Positions 54,959 through 64,000 of a stretch of 64,000 nt of DNA are shown here, in pieces (the first letter of the stretch is position 1; every line of letters begins with the position of its first letter). This DNA is from Tetraselmis striata. Taxonomy: Eukaryota; Chlorophyta; Chlorodendrophyceae; Chlorodendrales; Chlorodendraceae. Below the pieces are notes generated by a model that was not told where the DNA came from, ran no database searches, and saw nothing but the letters and a program-made list of their open reading frames with translations. The stretch spans positions 1 to 64,000 of the forward strand of contig VCJN01002610.1 in the NCBI GenBank assembly GCA_006384855.1, in the 5' to 3' direction. Position numbers and translations under genes: made by a program.

Positions 54959-55327
54959 GTTGCTTGTTTGTCGGGCAGTGGGCGAGTACTTTGGTGTGCG
55001 CTTGGTGGAAATGATGCTACACCTAGCTCCCCGCACAGCTTTTATGGAAATGCGCGCGCTCCGCACGCCCCAAATGTGAGCCACGGGCGGGGGTCACACA
55101 GGAAGATAATAGGCAATCCCACTGGGACCCCCGCCCGAAGCTCACTTTTGCCAAATCATCGTGGTGTTCTCTCGCTCGCTCGCTCGCTCGCTCTCTCGCC
55201 CGCCCGCCCGCCCTCGGTACTTTAGCAGAAGACCGTGTGACTCGGTACAGTACTTAGGCAGAACACACCGAGACTCTCGAACGCACCGAGACACTCAAAC
55301 GCACCGCGCGAGACTCTCAAACGCACC
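54959..55327. other. Intergenic spacer of the virus remnant
   Basis: Includes an inverted GTGAGCC/GAGC...TCAC-type structure around CCCGCCCGAAGCTCAC and GAGCCACGGGCGGGGGTC (about 55076-55145), which could be a terminator-like hairpin between minus-strand genes. A CTCGCTCG short repeat and CGCACCGAGACTCTC repeats follow. Confidence 0.4.
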
Positions 55328-56607
55328 TCAAAGCAACACAAACTCCGATAATACAGAGGTAAACGTGTCATTGACATATGTTATGGTAAGCATGTAGCGG
55401 TTGTACGATCCCGGGCTCGTGATGTTCCCTTGAAACACTTTCGCATATTCCCGGGCTTTGTATCGGTTTCGAAATCGGATTGGAAAACGGGGTTGGTCGC
55501 TTTAGTCGCGGAGGTGATCGTTATGTATGCTGTCATGTTTGTATACTACGCCGCCATTTGTGTCAAGTTGGTGCCGTCGTTGCTACCATCCAAAATTATT
55601 GCCGTGGGTAGCTTCTTATCCCAGCCCCCGCTACTCCATAATCGGAACGACGTTACAGTTGCGGCAGTTGGCTGAAATATGTCCACGAAATGAGGCGAAG
55701 CGGTTTCACTCGACGCCCCACCTGCTTGAAAAGAGCCGTGGTTGAGATCCAAAAGTGATACCCTTCGTAGTCGCGTGAGACAGAGCTCGAGGTAAGAACC
55801 CCATACCGTTGGTCGAAGTTCGCCGTAAGGTTGTATTGGAAGGGGAAACAGGGGGGGGGGGGGGGGGGCAACAACACAATCTCATCTGTTGTCGCCATGG
55901 AGTTCTCTTGATCCGTCACATAGAATCGGTAGTGTATATATGCCCCCGGGTTTGTGATAGAACCCTGAAAAAATAACTATCTTCATCGCTTTTGCAATCG
56001 CTATCAAAGTCGGCTTGGTAACACACGTTAGTGGCTTTATCCGCCGCGGGAACGGTTGTATACTCCATGTCGGTGAATGTTGATAGGACCGTCCAAGTTG
56101 TGCCGTCGTTGCTGCCTTCGATGTTGCATGACAAAACCTTGAACATGTCCCATTACCGGGTGCTCCAAATTCGTACGGCGTTTGCGGTTACAGCCGTTGG
56201 CATTTGAAGAGCAATATAATGGGGCGGATAAGTGTCCAATGCTGCGGACCACCCCCCTTTGTAAAATCCGCCAGCCCGACTGAAAGCGTACCATCCCTGA
56301 TAGAACTCGCTTAATACGGAAGATTCCGTGACGGTGTGTAGCCTTGATCGGAGGCGGCTGTGAGGGCGGGAACCGGAAGGAAGACGCCACCCGGCGTTGT
56401 TATGCTCCCGAGCGGCAGGATGGTGGACTCATTCCCCTCGACATCATGCACCTCCACCCAGCCAGAGCCAAGTCCCCTCTTCATGAGGCTGCCGGTGTCG
56501 CTCGTTGACCCGACGGTGACTTGCGAGGTGATATCGTCATACACTCCCACGGGAATGAAGTTGACCGTATTGTGGTAGAGCCGCACTTTGCCGATCCCGG
56601 ACGGCAT
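55328..56607 (-). pseudogene. Virus-encoded minor protein with two discoidin-like domains
   Basis: Reading the minus strand from the ATG at 56607: residues 1-100 (MPSGIGKVRLYHNTVNF..., GVYDDITSQVTVGSTSDTGS, GWVEVHDVEG) form an N-terminal module. Two tandem copies of a discoidin (F5/8 C)-like fold follow. Copy 1 has WYAFSRAGGFYKGGWSAALD, IEGSNDGTTWTVL and FQGSITNPGAYIHYRFYVT. Copy 2 has FRLWSSGGWDKKLPTAIILD, GSNDGTN and FQGNITSPGSYNRYMLTIT, ending before TGA at 55328. Discoidin folds bind glycans or lipids, so a host-attachment role is inferred. Frameshifts near 56345 and others, a stop near 56155 and a G-run at 55850-55868 break the gene. Confidence 0.65.
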
Positions 56608-56742
56608 TTTATGTTTCGTAAGATCTAATATCAATGTCATATGATGATGAGTTGGCTTGTCAAGACCCTCCAAGCGATCGGAATAGCGAGCTATCTGACG
56701 ACGGTTTGAAAATACCGCAAAAGCATGTTGTCGCTAAGCGAT

Positions 56743-56755
56743 GAGTTCCGAGAAA
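56743..56755. repeat. Target-site duplication, left
   Basis: GAGTTCCGAGAAA, identical to 61299-61311. It marks the 3' end of the nested LINE-like element. Confidence 0.95.
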
Positions 56756-57327
56756 TTGAAATTGAAATTGAAATTAGTTACAACGTCTAGTCTGTTGCAT
56801 CCGCTCGCTCAGAGTGGGTTGTTCTCATGACTTGCTATCTCTAACCACAGTGGGGAACACGATGTGATATCACAGTTCAAGCTGCCGGCCATCCTCCAAT
56901 GTTTCCTAGCCCCTCCTCCTTCCAGTGGGCTATAGCTAAGAGAGCAGCGCCCCCATGTTGTCCCTACCTAAGTCAGGCCTATCCCATCCAGAGCTCAGCA
57001 GGCAAGCTTAAGCAGCCGAAGCGTCCCGCCTACAGCTACCAAGGTATGATGGGGGAAGGGGGCTGACCGGAATAGCTATGTGGTGCTCAGTATTTATGCA
57101 CCGCTGAGCCGGCTAATATGATTGGTGGGGGCTGCGATGCCCTCCAACATGGAATAGGGTGGGTGTTGCTTGTGGTGGTGGTGGGAGTCAGACTGTGTGC
57201 TCGGGGTGTGTTGTGAGTTCCGGGTGTGTGTTGGTGAGTGAGCTGCACCGGGCACAAGGTTAGTGGTGGGCGGTGTTCTTGAGTCAGCTGGCTGGGTTGT
57301 TGCTGTATTGGCTCGCTCAGCAGCTTA

Positions 57328-58383
57328 CTAGTGTGAGCTGTTGGCCGGTTGGTCTGCTTCATCGTCTGTTTCCCAATCGTTGTCCGAGCCGCGTGTGCCA
57401 GAGAGGCGTGGCTTGCTCCTGCTGCGGTTGCGGGTGGCGCCGTCTGAGCGGCTGCGGCCCCTAGGCTGCTTCTTCTTAAGTTGAACTGCTGTGGCTGTCT
57501 TGCCCTTGCTTGCTGGGGTGGGCTGGCTGGGGTGGTGCTCCAGCTGGATGGAGATGCGCTGTGGTTTGCTCAGTTGGTGGGACTCCGCTGTGAGGCTGGC
57601 CAGGTTGGCGGCTATTGTGGGTTTGCTGACAGGATAGGATTGGGCGAGCAGCTCTGTGGCTGCGGTGATGAGGTGGTGTAGTTCTTTAAGTCTCTCTGTT
57701 GTGCCATTGGGTGTGCCCTCCCGGAATGTGCGGTGCACTGTTGAGCGCTGGGGGGAATCGAGGAATATGCCTGCCGGACCTGGTGTCTCTGCTGCCTCGC
57801 CCTTGGTCGTGTCCACCTCCATGGCGCTGTCGTCCTCCTCGTAGTTGAGCTCCAGTTCCTCCTCGTCGTCCGCATGTGCTCCATTCGTGGCAGTGGCCGC
57901 CGGGGCTGTGGCTGTAGGCGCAGGGGCTGGGGGGGTTGCTCCGGGGGCTCGCTCCGTTACAGCTGCTCTCTGGTCGATGGCTGCCACTACGTCCGCAACC
58001 GCTCCGCGCCTCGGTGGGACGTGCTCTAACCCTGGGGGGGGAGCGTCGCGGACCAGGGGTGCGGTCTGTGCTGCTTGGATCGCTGGAAGAGGTGGTGCGA
58101 TTGGGCCTGCCGGTGGCGGGGCTGGTGATGTGTCGGCAGGGCGCCTCTCGACTGGTGCCGGAATTGGCGCGGCCTTAATCTTCCCGCACGCTATCGACAC
58201 TGTCTTGCGCCATTGCTCAGTTTTGTCGGTGCTGCGGGTGCCACCAATTATGCTGTAGTGGTGGGCGGTCAGCCGCAGGGTGAGGGTGTAGATGGGGCGT
58301 CCGGTGGCTCGTAGGGCGAGGGACGCTGGGGCGGTCTTTTGGGCCTTCTTACGCATGCCTATCGCAGCCACATCGCATCCCAA
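57328..58383 (-). CDS. ORF1-like protein B of the nested element
   Basis: 351 residues, intact. The N-terminal ~55 residues are globular and basic (TGRPIYTLTLRLTAHHYSII). A long Pro/Ala-rich linker follows, then an acidic patch (DDEEELELNYEEDDSAMEVD), a helical region (TTERLKELHHLITAATELLA) and a basic RS-like tail (PRGRSRSDGATRNRSRSKPR). A basic RS-like tail suggests RNA binding. No known domain is evident. Length and composition fit LINE ORF1 or gag-like proteins. Confidence 0.5.
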   Translation of the reverse strand: MGCDVAAIGMRKKAQKTAPASLALRATGRPIYTLTLRLTAHHYSIIGGTRSTDKTEQWRKTVSIACGKIKAAPIPAPVERRPADTSPAPPPAGPIAPPLPAIQAAQTAPLVRDAPPPGLEHVPPRRGAVADVVAAIDQRAAVTERAPGATPPAPAPTATAPAATATNGAHADDEEELELNYEEDDSAMEVDTTKGEAAETPGPAGIFLDSPQRSTVHRTFREGTPNGTTERLKELHHLITAATELLAQSYPVSKPTIAANLASLTAESHQLSKPQRISIQLEHHPSQPTPASKGKTATAVQLKKKQPRGRSRSDGATRNRSRSKPRLSGTRGSDNDWETDDEADQPANSSH

Positions 58384-58525
58384 ACTAACCCGTACGATAG
58401 TGCGAAAACTACACGAAACTGTTATACCGTTTTGCGGTTTTTACCGTTGGTACACACGGCAACTGCGGCGCAGCGAGACGCGCGACATGCTCATCCAGTA
58501 GCATCGCACACGAGCCCCCTGCCGT

Positions 58526-59220
58526 GCCATATCTGACTTGTTCACGGTGCGACCGCCCGTCGGCCCAAGAGGTATGCCTCTTGCGGCTATGGTGGGCGCG
58601 TCGCGGCTACCCTTGCCCTGACGGCGGCTTGATGCAGGATCTCGGTAGCGATCCTCCAACATCAGATAGCCCCCGCCGCTGCCCAATCCCATCACCCAAA
58701 AGCCACGGATAACCCTAACTCCACCGAGCAAAATAGCTCACAACGTACATTATCTAGACCATCTTCATGGTGTAAACTAAAGTTTGACAGAGAGGTTTAG
58801 ACTCTACTGGCGTGTGCGGTCGGGAAAACGTGTTTCCGTGGGGATGGGTCAAACAGGCGCGTGACCCAAACACCCGATAGCATCTATCGCTTCCGACGCC
58901 CCGCCCACGTCGTCCCATATCTACATCTTTTTATGTGCGACCACCCGTAGCCCCAAGAGATATGCCTCTTGCAGCTATGGTGTGATTTTCACGGCTACCC
59001 TTGCCCCGAAGGTTGCGTGCTGCAAGATCTTGGTGGGGACCCTGCATCAGCCAATTAACGAAAAAAGGCGCCCATGTCGCCGACTCGGTCGTGCACGGTT
59101 TTTGAAGCTGTAAACGCCCTAGGCCATCTACTTGACTTAAACTAGCGTTCTATCCTAGCACTTTTGGCTCTAATGCCGTGTATCGTCGGGAAAACGTGTT
59201 AACGTGGGAATGGATTGAGA
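58526..59220. repeat. Tandem duplication (~390-bp period) inside the nested element
   Basis: 58526-58850 and 58915-59220 align with moderate divergence. Shared words include CCCAAGAG.TATGCCTCTTGC, CGGCTACCCTTGCCC and GTCGGGAAAACGTGTT. The repeats lie upstream of ORF B, where promoter monomers would sit. Confidence 0.75.
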
Positions 59221-59506
59221 AGTCGCGAGGATTAGCGGAGCGGCCACATCCTCAGGACCCTCACACGCCCCTGGTCAACCAAAACCCCACAACCATCCCG
59301 CATCTCCGAGGAATGGGTGTTGGTAGCCTACCGAGAGGGTCACGGCTCCTTGTCTCACGCTAGCGTGTGACAAGAAGGTGCGGACGTGTTGGTGGGTAGA
59401 TGCGCTGGTGCGGGCTCTGTAGGCGGGCGGGCGGGCGAGGGGGTGAGCGCGCAGGCGCGCGCGGCGGTGATTTGTACCTATGTCCGGGGTTTTTTCGGAG
59501 CGCGAA

Positions 59507-61161
59507 CTACAGTACGGGTTGTATCGGGAAGCGATGTGGCTCGTCGGATCTGGTTGTGGCCAGTGTTGCCACCCAGTTCTCCCGCCTCGCGGATCGTCTG
59601 GCTGAAGGGGTGGATGAGGGGTCGAACTCGGACTCTGTGAGGTAGATGACGATCCAGCGGAGGCGCATTGCCCGCAGTAGTGCGACGGGTGAGGTGAGGG
59701 CCACTGCCAGGCGCAGGGTGTCCGCGAATTCCTCGTCTTCTTGGCCGAGGGAGATGGCGCAGAGGTTGTTGTCCCCCACGCGCAACAGTGTCGGCTCGGT
59801 GTGGTAGTGGTGCATCTCGACGCCAGCAGTTGTCATGGTGTATGTCAGCCATTGTGCGTGGTGCAGCTCCGGGGGTGTGTTGGTGCGATGACTGATGGTG
59901 GCCGCGATGGCCTCCGCTAGCTGCTCCACCGTCGGCAGCTCCAGGTTGGCCAGGGGGGCGGTGCAGATCGCCTTGGCTGTCAACGCGCATCGGAAGAACT
60001 GTTTGGACAGCGCCGGGGGCAGTACTCTTGGGAGCGGGGTGGTGGGCTGGTCCTCGCGGTCCTCGCTGTGTTCGACAGCGACTTGGATCACTGCTCGGCC
60101 CTGCGACTGGTCGCCAAACGGCAGCGCCAGTACCGCGTCGCGGCACACATCATGTAGTAGCCGCGCCGCTTCGGGATCGAGGAGTTCGAGGCGAACCGAG
60201 TCTGCCGAGCGGCAGGCTTTCCACATCTCTCGGACTTCCAGGAGGGCCAGAAGTGTGCGGGTCGGGGGGGCAGATGACGGCGTCGTCTGCGTCTGTGTCG
60301 GCCTCGTATTCGGCCCAGGCTCTCATTCCGGCGAGTGCCAGGACGTCCGCCGGTGTCGCCGTTGGTCTGCCGCCGCTTCGCATGGCTGGGGTTGGTCGTA
60401 TGCTGGGAGAAGGCCCTCCGCCAGGCGCAGCCACATGTCGGCATCCGTGAGGCCTCTGAACGAAGGGGAGCGAAGCCACACCTGGTGTACCGGGCGTTCG
60501 ATGTCGTCGAGGTGTGGTGCTCTGAGCATGCGGGTGGAGCAGCGGCGGCCCTGGCGGTCGAGGATCGCTGTGCTTTCTCCTGTCCATGGGTCTGTAGAAC
60601 GCTCTCGGCTGTGTCTCTGCGGGCCAGTCGCAGGATGACTGACCCTGTGGTGGTGGGGAGCCTAGTGCCAATCGGTCCAGCGGTGTCAGCGGCGGCGGCT
60701 GGCTTGGGGGGGCGGCGGATCACCACCCTGACGTCAGCTGGTAGGATTTGAACGCCGATTTTGGGGCTGAGGGTGCGGATCAGGTTCGTCACAGTCCGGC
60801 TGCGCGACTCCTTGTCCATGGCTTGGTGCTGGGCCACTAGATCGCCAAACAGCAGGGCCACATGGGGGGCGTCGTCCGTACCGGCGGGGAGGCCGGTCAA
60901 AAGTAGGTGAGATAGGCGCTGCGACACGCGTATGTGGCGGCGGGTTGTTAGTGGGAGTTGGGTGCCTGCGATTTTTTTTGCGATGGCGACCGTTCGGATC
61001 GCTAGTTGTCGCACTCTGCCGCCTCGGAGTGCGGCCAGGAAGGTGACGGCCCCGGCGTCCTGTTGCTCCTCAGGGCTGTCTATTTCCATGCGGGCTGTTG
61101 TGGTGTCCTCCGGGAAGGCCTGATCTTCGCGCCGCTGTGGGCGCAAGCCGTTTGTTGGCAT
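59507..61161 (-). CDS. ORF1-like protein A of the nested element (frame-shifted)
   Basis: From the ATG at 61161, an Arg/Thr-rich helical region (LRGGRVRQLAIRTVAIAKKI, RLSHLLLTGLPAGTDDAPHV) is followed by a mixed region (ADVRVVIRRPPKP, TTGSVILRLARRDTAESVL). Continuation needs frame changes near 60590, 60330 and 60240. The last 239 residues run in one frame (LELLDPEAARLLHDVCRDAV..., GVEMHHYHTEPTLLRVGDNN, ALLRAMRLRWIVIYLTESEF). The VILRL...ESVL segment is faintly RRM-like. No RT, endonuclease or protease motif. Probably a nucleic-acid-binding ORF1 in decay. Confidence 0.45.
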
Positions 61162-61298
61162 GGTGGTGGGTCGTCCGGTCGTCGGACGATCCGCCGTTTC
61201 ACAGGAGGATCACGCTACCAGTACCAGTAGCCTCGCCCGCTCGCCCGGATTCAGTACACACGCAGTACTTCGCCCGGTGTTAAGGGCCGGCTGGAAAA

Positions 61299-61311
61299 GA
61301 GTTCCGAGAAA
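61299..61311. repeat. Target-site duplication, right
   Basis: GAGTTCCGAGAAA, matching 56743-56755. Confidence 0.95.
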
Positions 61312-61654
61312 GAGAAGCGGAGCTCCAGCAAGCAAAGGTGGAGCTTCAGCATGCGAGGGAGACCAGCAGATGGCAACTGGGGCTTCTGGAACGCCTTAGG
61401 TTGGCCTAAGCGCAATAGACGAGTTCATCGAGTCCGAGTTTTTCAAGAGCGGGGCGTGGAAGAACAAGGCCGAGGAGCCCACTCCCGAGCCCCCCCCCCC
61501 CCCCCCCCCCCCCCCCGCGCCAAGCGGAAGCCGCTCGGGCGACGCCTAGGGCTAGAAAGCAGCCGAAGCAAGCGGACGAGCCGGCGCCGCGGTATGAAGA
61601 GCGAGCTGACTTTTACGACTCAGTGATAATCGTTTGATTAAACTAAAATCAGGC

Positions 61655-62353
61655 ATGCACATCGACAAACGGTCAAAGATTGTAATGAAATCCCCCAAAG
61701 TTCAAGTGCGACATTAAGATCCACCCTCAAATCCAGAGCCCCTTGCCCGACAAGTCGTTCTTCATGACGCTCATCGGGAGCGCGGGGAGCGGGAAGACGT
61801 CGTTGATGCATGGTCAACATGCTGCGGAGCCCGCAGATGTACTTCCATGCGTTCAAGCACGTGCACCTGGTCATGCCGCCGCATTCCCTCGCCTCGCTCG
61901 ATGTCAAAATATTCAAAAAGCACGACAAGTGCTACCACGAGCTGGATTGGTCCACCCTCGACGGCATTCACGAGAAACCGAAGACGGCTTCGGACGATCG
62001 AGAATTCTCGCTTCTAGTGATAGACGACCAGACGGCGGCGCTCAAAGATACGGACGTTCGGCGGCTCAAAAAGCTGATAATATACAATCGTCCCCACCTT
62101 CGCACTTCGATATTGATGCTCGTACAGAGCTTTAACGCCATTCCGATGTCCGTGCGAAAAACCATCTCGCACTTTGCGATGCTGAAACCATGTAACAAGC
62201 GCGAGTACGAAGCCAAATTCAAGGAGCTAATATCCCTCGACCCTCACACCGAGGATAGCCTCATGCGCTTTGTGTTCATGGAAAGTAACGACTTCCTGTT
62301 CTGCGATGTCGAGAAAAGCTTATACTACAAAAAAAATGATCGTATCACCGTAA
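61655..62353 (+). pseudogene. Packaging ATPase of a Polinton-like virus (FtsK/HerA type)
   Basis: The start MHIDKRSKIVMKSPK and the following KCDIKIHPQIQSPLPDKSF lie in different frames; the shift is at the CCCCC near 61700. Walker A is FMTLIGSAGSGKTSLM. Right after it a 4-bp CATG duplication (about 61810) shifts the frame again. The rest follows: HVHLVMPPHS, Walker B FSLLVIDDQTA, LKKLIIYNRPH and SILMLVQSFNAIPMSVRKTI, the arginine-finger region of this family. These ATPases pump genomes into capsids in virophages, Polintons and Polinton-like viruses. The open frame overlaps the next gene; the true stop was probably lost. Confidence 0.85.
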
Positions 62354-63560
62354 ATGCCGAGGAAGACAACGAAGTCCAGCAATCGCAAAGCGGAGCCGAA
62401 GAAGAAGGCGGCGGCGCGGGGAGGTATACGCAAGCCGGGATCCAAGGCCGACGGCAGGAAGAACCAAAACGCGACTCAGAATGTCACCGTGCGCGTGTCG
62501 GGCGGCCGAGGCGGACCCAGCGGGGGCGACGGTGCGGCGGGGGGCGGCAGCGGTGCGGGGGGAGGGAGCGGCGCGAGGGGCGCGACGCATCACAGCTTTG
62601 CCACTTACTCGATGGGACAACCCATTCGCGTTAATCACATGCCGGACGGGTCATTCATTCAAAGCGACTTTGGGGGCGGGGTCACAAGGCCGCCAAGCAT
62701 GAGAGCCGGATCAACTCAAACGGATGCACCTCCGGTAATGGATAGGATGACGGAGGTAAAGGGGCTCGCCGCGGTGTCGATTCCACCCAACGCTGTCGCG
62801 ACTATATCAAAAGCGTCATCGTCCGCGGCCTATGGCATGGACGAGGGCTACGCCCGATCGACCCATGCGCTCCAGGCAACCCCCGTGCGCCAGGCTTTCC
62901 CCGCCTCCGTGAGCCAGGCCGTTCCGATGTTGTACATGCCGGCGCGTGTTGAGGCGGGGCACCGGCATGGCGTTGCGATTGAAGCGAGGCCGCGAGCCAG
63001 AGGCACGAGCGTTGCTGAACGGGTTCGTCAATTTGACGGAAGGCATGGCAGCAGGTCGCAAATTGAATCAATTGGGGAGGTTCCCGAAGCTGTGTTTGGT
63101 CGCAGGGTACCCGAGGTAGAAATGTTTCGAGATTTGCCTGCCCTTGGACTGGGGCACGAGGGACCTCAAACGCAGTTCGATCCGATCGGCGTGTTTCCTC
63201 GTCCTCAAGACGTGCCAGTGTTGGACAGAAATTCCTTTCAGGCATTGACCCGGGGGCGCAAAACATGCCCGGGACAAAGCAAAATCCCCGTACGACTACT
63301 GCGCCAAGTGCGGCCTCGCTGGCTCTGCGAGAGAGCATCGCTCTTGGGAACAAGAGAGAGGATATCAGAAAGGGGAAACGGCCGGTTAGCGGCTTCGCAT
63401 CAGGCGATGAAGAAATAGTGCCGTACGACTCTCAAGCCAATTTTATTTCTGGGCGGAATGACGGCGCGTCGACAAGCACGGCGGCCGAAAACGCCAAACA
63501 TCGTGCCCCGGCCGAGAAGGTCGCGACGATAATTTTGCGCGCATGTAAATTTCTGCACTG
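62354..63560 (+). pseudogene. Basic, Gly-rich viral protein with C-terminal CxxC segment
   Basis: From ATG 62354: a Lys/Arg-rich head (MPRKTTKSSNRKAEPKKKAA), a Gly/Ser/Ala linker, then a longer region (THHSFATYSMGQPIRVNHMP, AVSIPPNAVATISKASSSAA, GEVPEAVFGRRVPEVEMFRD). After about 63285 the better frame reads PYDYCAKCGLAGSAREHRSW, a small zinc-binding-like motif. A third frame continues to 63560. A DNA-binding or core-protein role is inferred from the basic head and the location next to the packaging ATPase. Confidence 0.55.
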
Positions 63561-63573
63561 ATCGTATATACAA

Positions 63574-63894
63574 ATGACGATCTTTGGCAAAATTGGACAC
63601 ACTTTCAAAGCCATCGGGAGCTGGCGCGGCCTCCTACTTGGGGCACAAGGTGGGCCACGGGCTCATGACTCTTGCGCCCGTGGTCTCGGTGCTCAGCCCA
63701 AGTGTCGAGGCCGGGTTTGCGGCGGCGGGGGCGGCGGCGCATGGCATTGGCGTGCTCGGCGGTGTCGGCAAGGAGGCCCTTTCCGGCGGGGGCGTGGACT
63801 TCGGCCAAGCGAAAGCGGCTTACGGTCAAGTCAAAGGAGGCATGCACAGCGTCAAAGCGGCGTGCCAAAGCGGGTCAAATCGTAGCGGATTAGA
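63574..63894 (+). pseudogene. Small Gly/Ala-rich viral membrane-type protein
   Basis: Starts MTIFGKIGHTFKAIG and, after a frame shift near 63620, continues AASYLGHKVGHGLMTLAPVV, SVLSPSVEAGFAAAGAAAHG and IGVLGGVGKEALSGGG to SGLERR with a stop near 63893. A hydrophobic, glycine-rich stretch like this is common in small virion proteins of Polinton-like viruses. The exact family is unknown. Confidence 0.5.
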
Positions 63895-63951
63895 GCGGCG
63901 GGGTAAGCGCCTAGGGGCATCGCAAAAAATAAAGTTCTCAGCATTTTTTAA

Positions 63952-64000
63952 AATGCCACTCAGCGATTCCCTTGTCTTCAAGCCCAAACCTGCCTCTATC
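63952..64000 (+). CDS. Start of the next viral gene, cut by window end
   Basis: ATG at 63952 opens MPLSDSLVFKPKPAS. Position after the ATPase and small virion genes makes a capsid protein a reasonable expectation, but 16 codons cannot show it. Confidence 0.4.

Larger units (their letters stand above)
56756..61298 (-). mobile_element. 4.54-kb LINE-like element nested in the viral gene
   Basis: Flanked by a perfect 13-bp duplication and ending on the minus strand in a CAATTT short tandem tail. Both features are typical of target-primed reverse transcription. Its 3' end also occurs 5'-truncated at 9590-9870. Two long coding regions are on the minus strand (59507-61161 and 57328-58383), separated by a tandem duplication (58526-59220). 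I see no endonuclease or reverse-transcriptase motif, so it should depend on an autonomous partner, comparable to the ORF1-only HAL1 type of mammals. Confidence 0.8.
56725..61637 (+). pseudogene. Viral coiled-coil gene interrupted by a 4.5-kb LINE-like element
   Basis: The start lies left of the nested element (ATG at 56725, MLSLSDEFRE) and the rest lies to its right from 61312 (EAELQQAKVELQHARETSRW). The frames join across the 13-bp duplication. It is a Glu/Gln/Arg-rich helical protein. After a frame change near 61398 it continues AIDEFIESEFFKSGAWKNKA, a Pro run encoded by the C25 tract (61492-61516), and ends ADFYDSVIIV with TGA. It sits directly upstream of the packaging ATPase, like similar coiled-coil genes of Polinton-like viruses. 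Confidence 0.65.

Noticed and set aside
56756..61298. The two ORF-bearing halves as genes of the virus
   Set aside because: The 13-bp duplication and 3' tail show that the whole segment is a later insertion.

Overview
The window is nuclear DNA of a eukaryote, most likely a microalga. Coding stretches are broken by introns with GT/AG junctions, mobile elements dominate, and G or C homopolymers longer than 12 nt recur. The style recalls prasinophyte green algae such as Cymbomonas, but that is a guess from general character. Most open frames here are accidental; the calls below rest on domain motifs, splice-phase agreement, repeats and target-site duplications.

Layout. 1-1.27 kb: copy of a dispersed repeat. 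1.27-8.17 kb: a nearly complete Ty3/gypsy chromovirus on the minus strand, with nearly identical 527-bp LTRs and a 4-bp target duplication. It carries a Nudix-like domain at the start of the gag region and a methyltransferase-like domain ahead of protease, but its pol is broken by frameshifts. 8.2-15 kb: fold-back element, truncated LINE tail, tandem repeat pair, second dispersed-repeat copy. 15-19.5 kb: a spliced coiled-coil gene.

19.55-31.99 kb is the highlight: a 12.4-kb DNA transposon with 34-bp terminal inverted repeats (31/34 matching) and a possible 4-bp ACGT target duplication. It carries two divergent spliced genes. The plus gene (about 956 aa) is a DUF7869-like, RNase H-fold transposase candidate. 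The minus gene (about 1565 aa, 15 exons) ends in a permuted beta-class methyltransferase fold whose catalytic DPPY-type motif is replaced. Three introns are filled with a 24-bp minisatellite whose unit contains an inverted pair of the motif (TTTTGTCCCA type) found as palindromes near both element ends. This looks like a mobile element carrying arrays of its own probable transposase-binding site inside its introns.

32-54 kb: mostly host-like sequence and debris: a MATH-domain gene, an XPG-family nuclease pseudogene, LINE reverse-transcriptase fragments, two remnants of a second gypsy family, a permuted papain-like peptidase gene, an unidentified 164-194 aa ORF, and a small inverted-repeat element.

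54.7-64 kb: a decayed integrated Polinton-like virus (packaging ATPase, discoidin-like minor protein, several small proteins; it runs off the window end). A 4.54-kb LINE-like element with a perfect 13-bp target duplication is nested inside one viral gene. That element has two long ORFs, an internal tandem duplication and a CAATTT-repeat 3' tail, but no visible reverse transcriptase.
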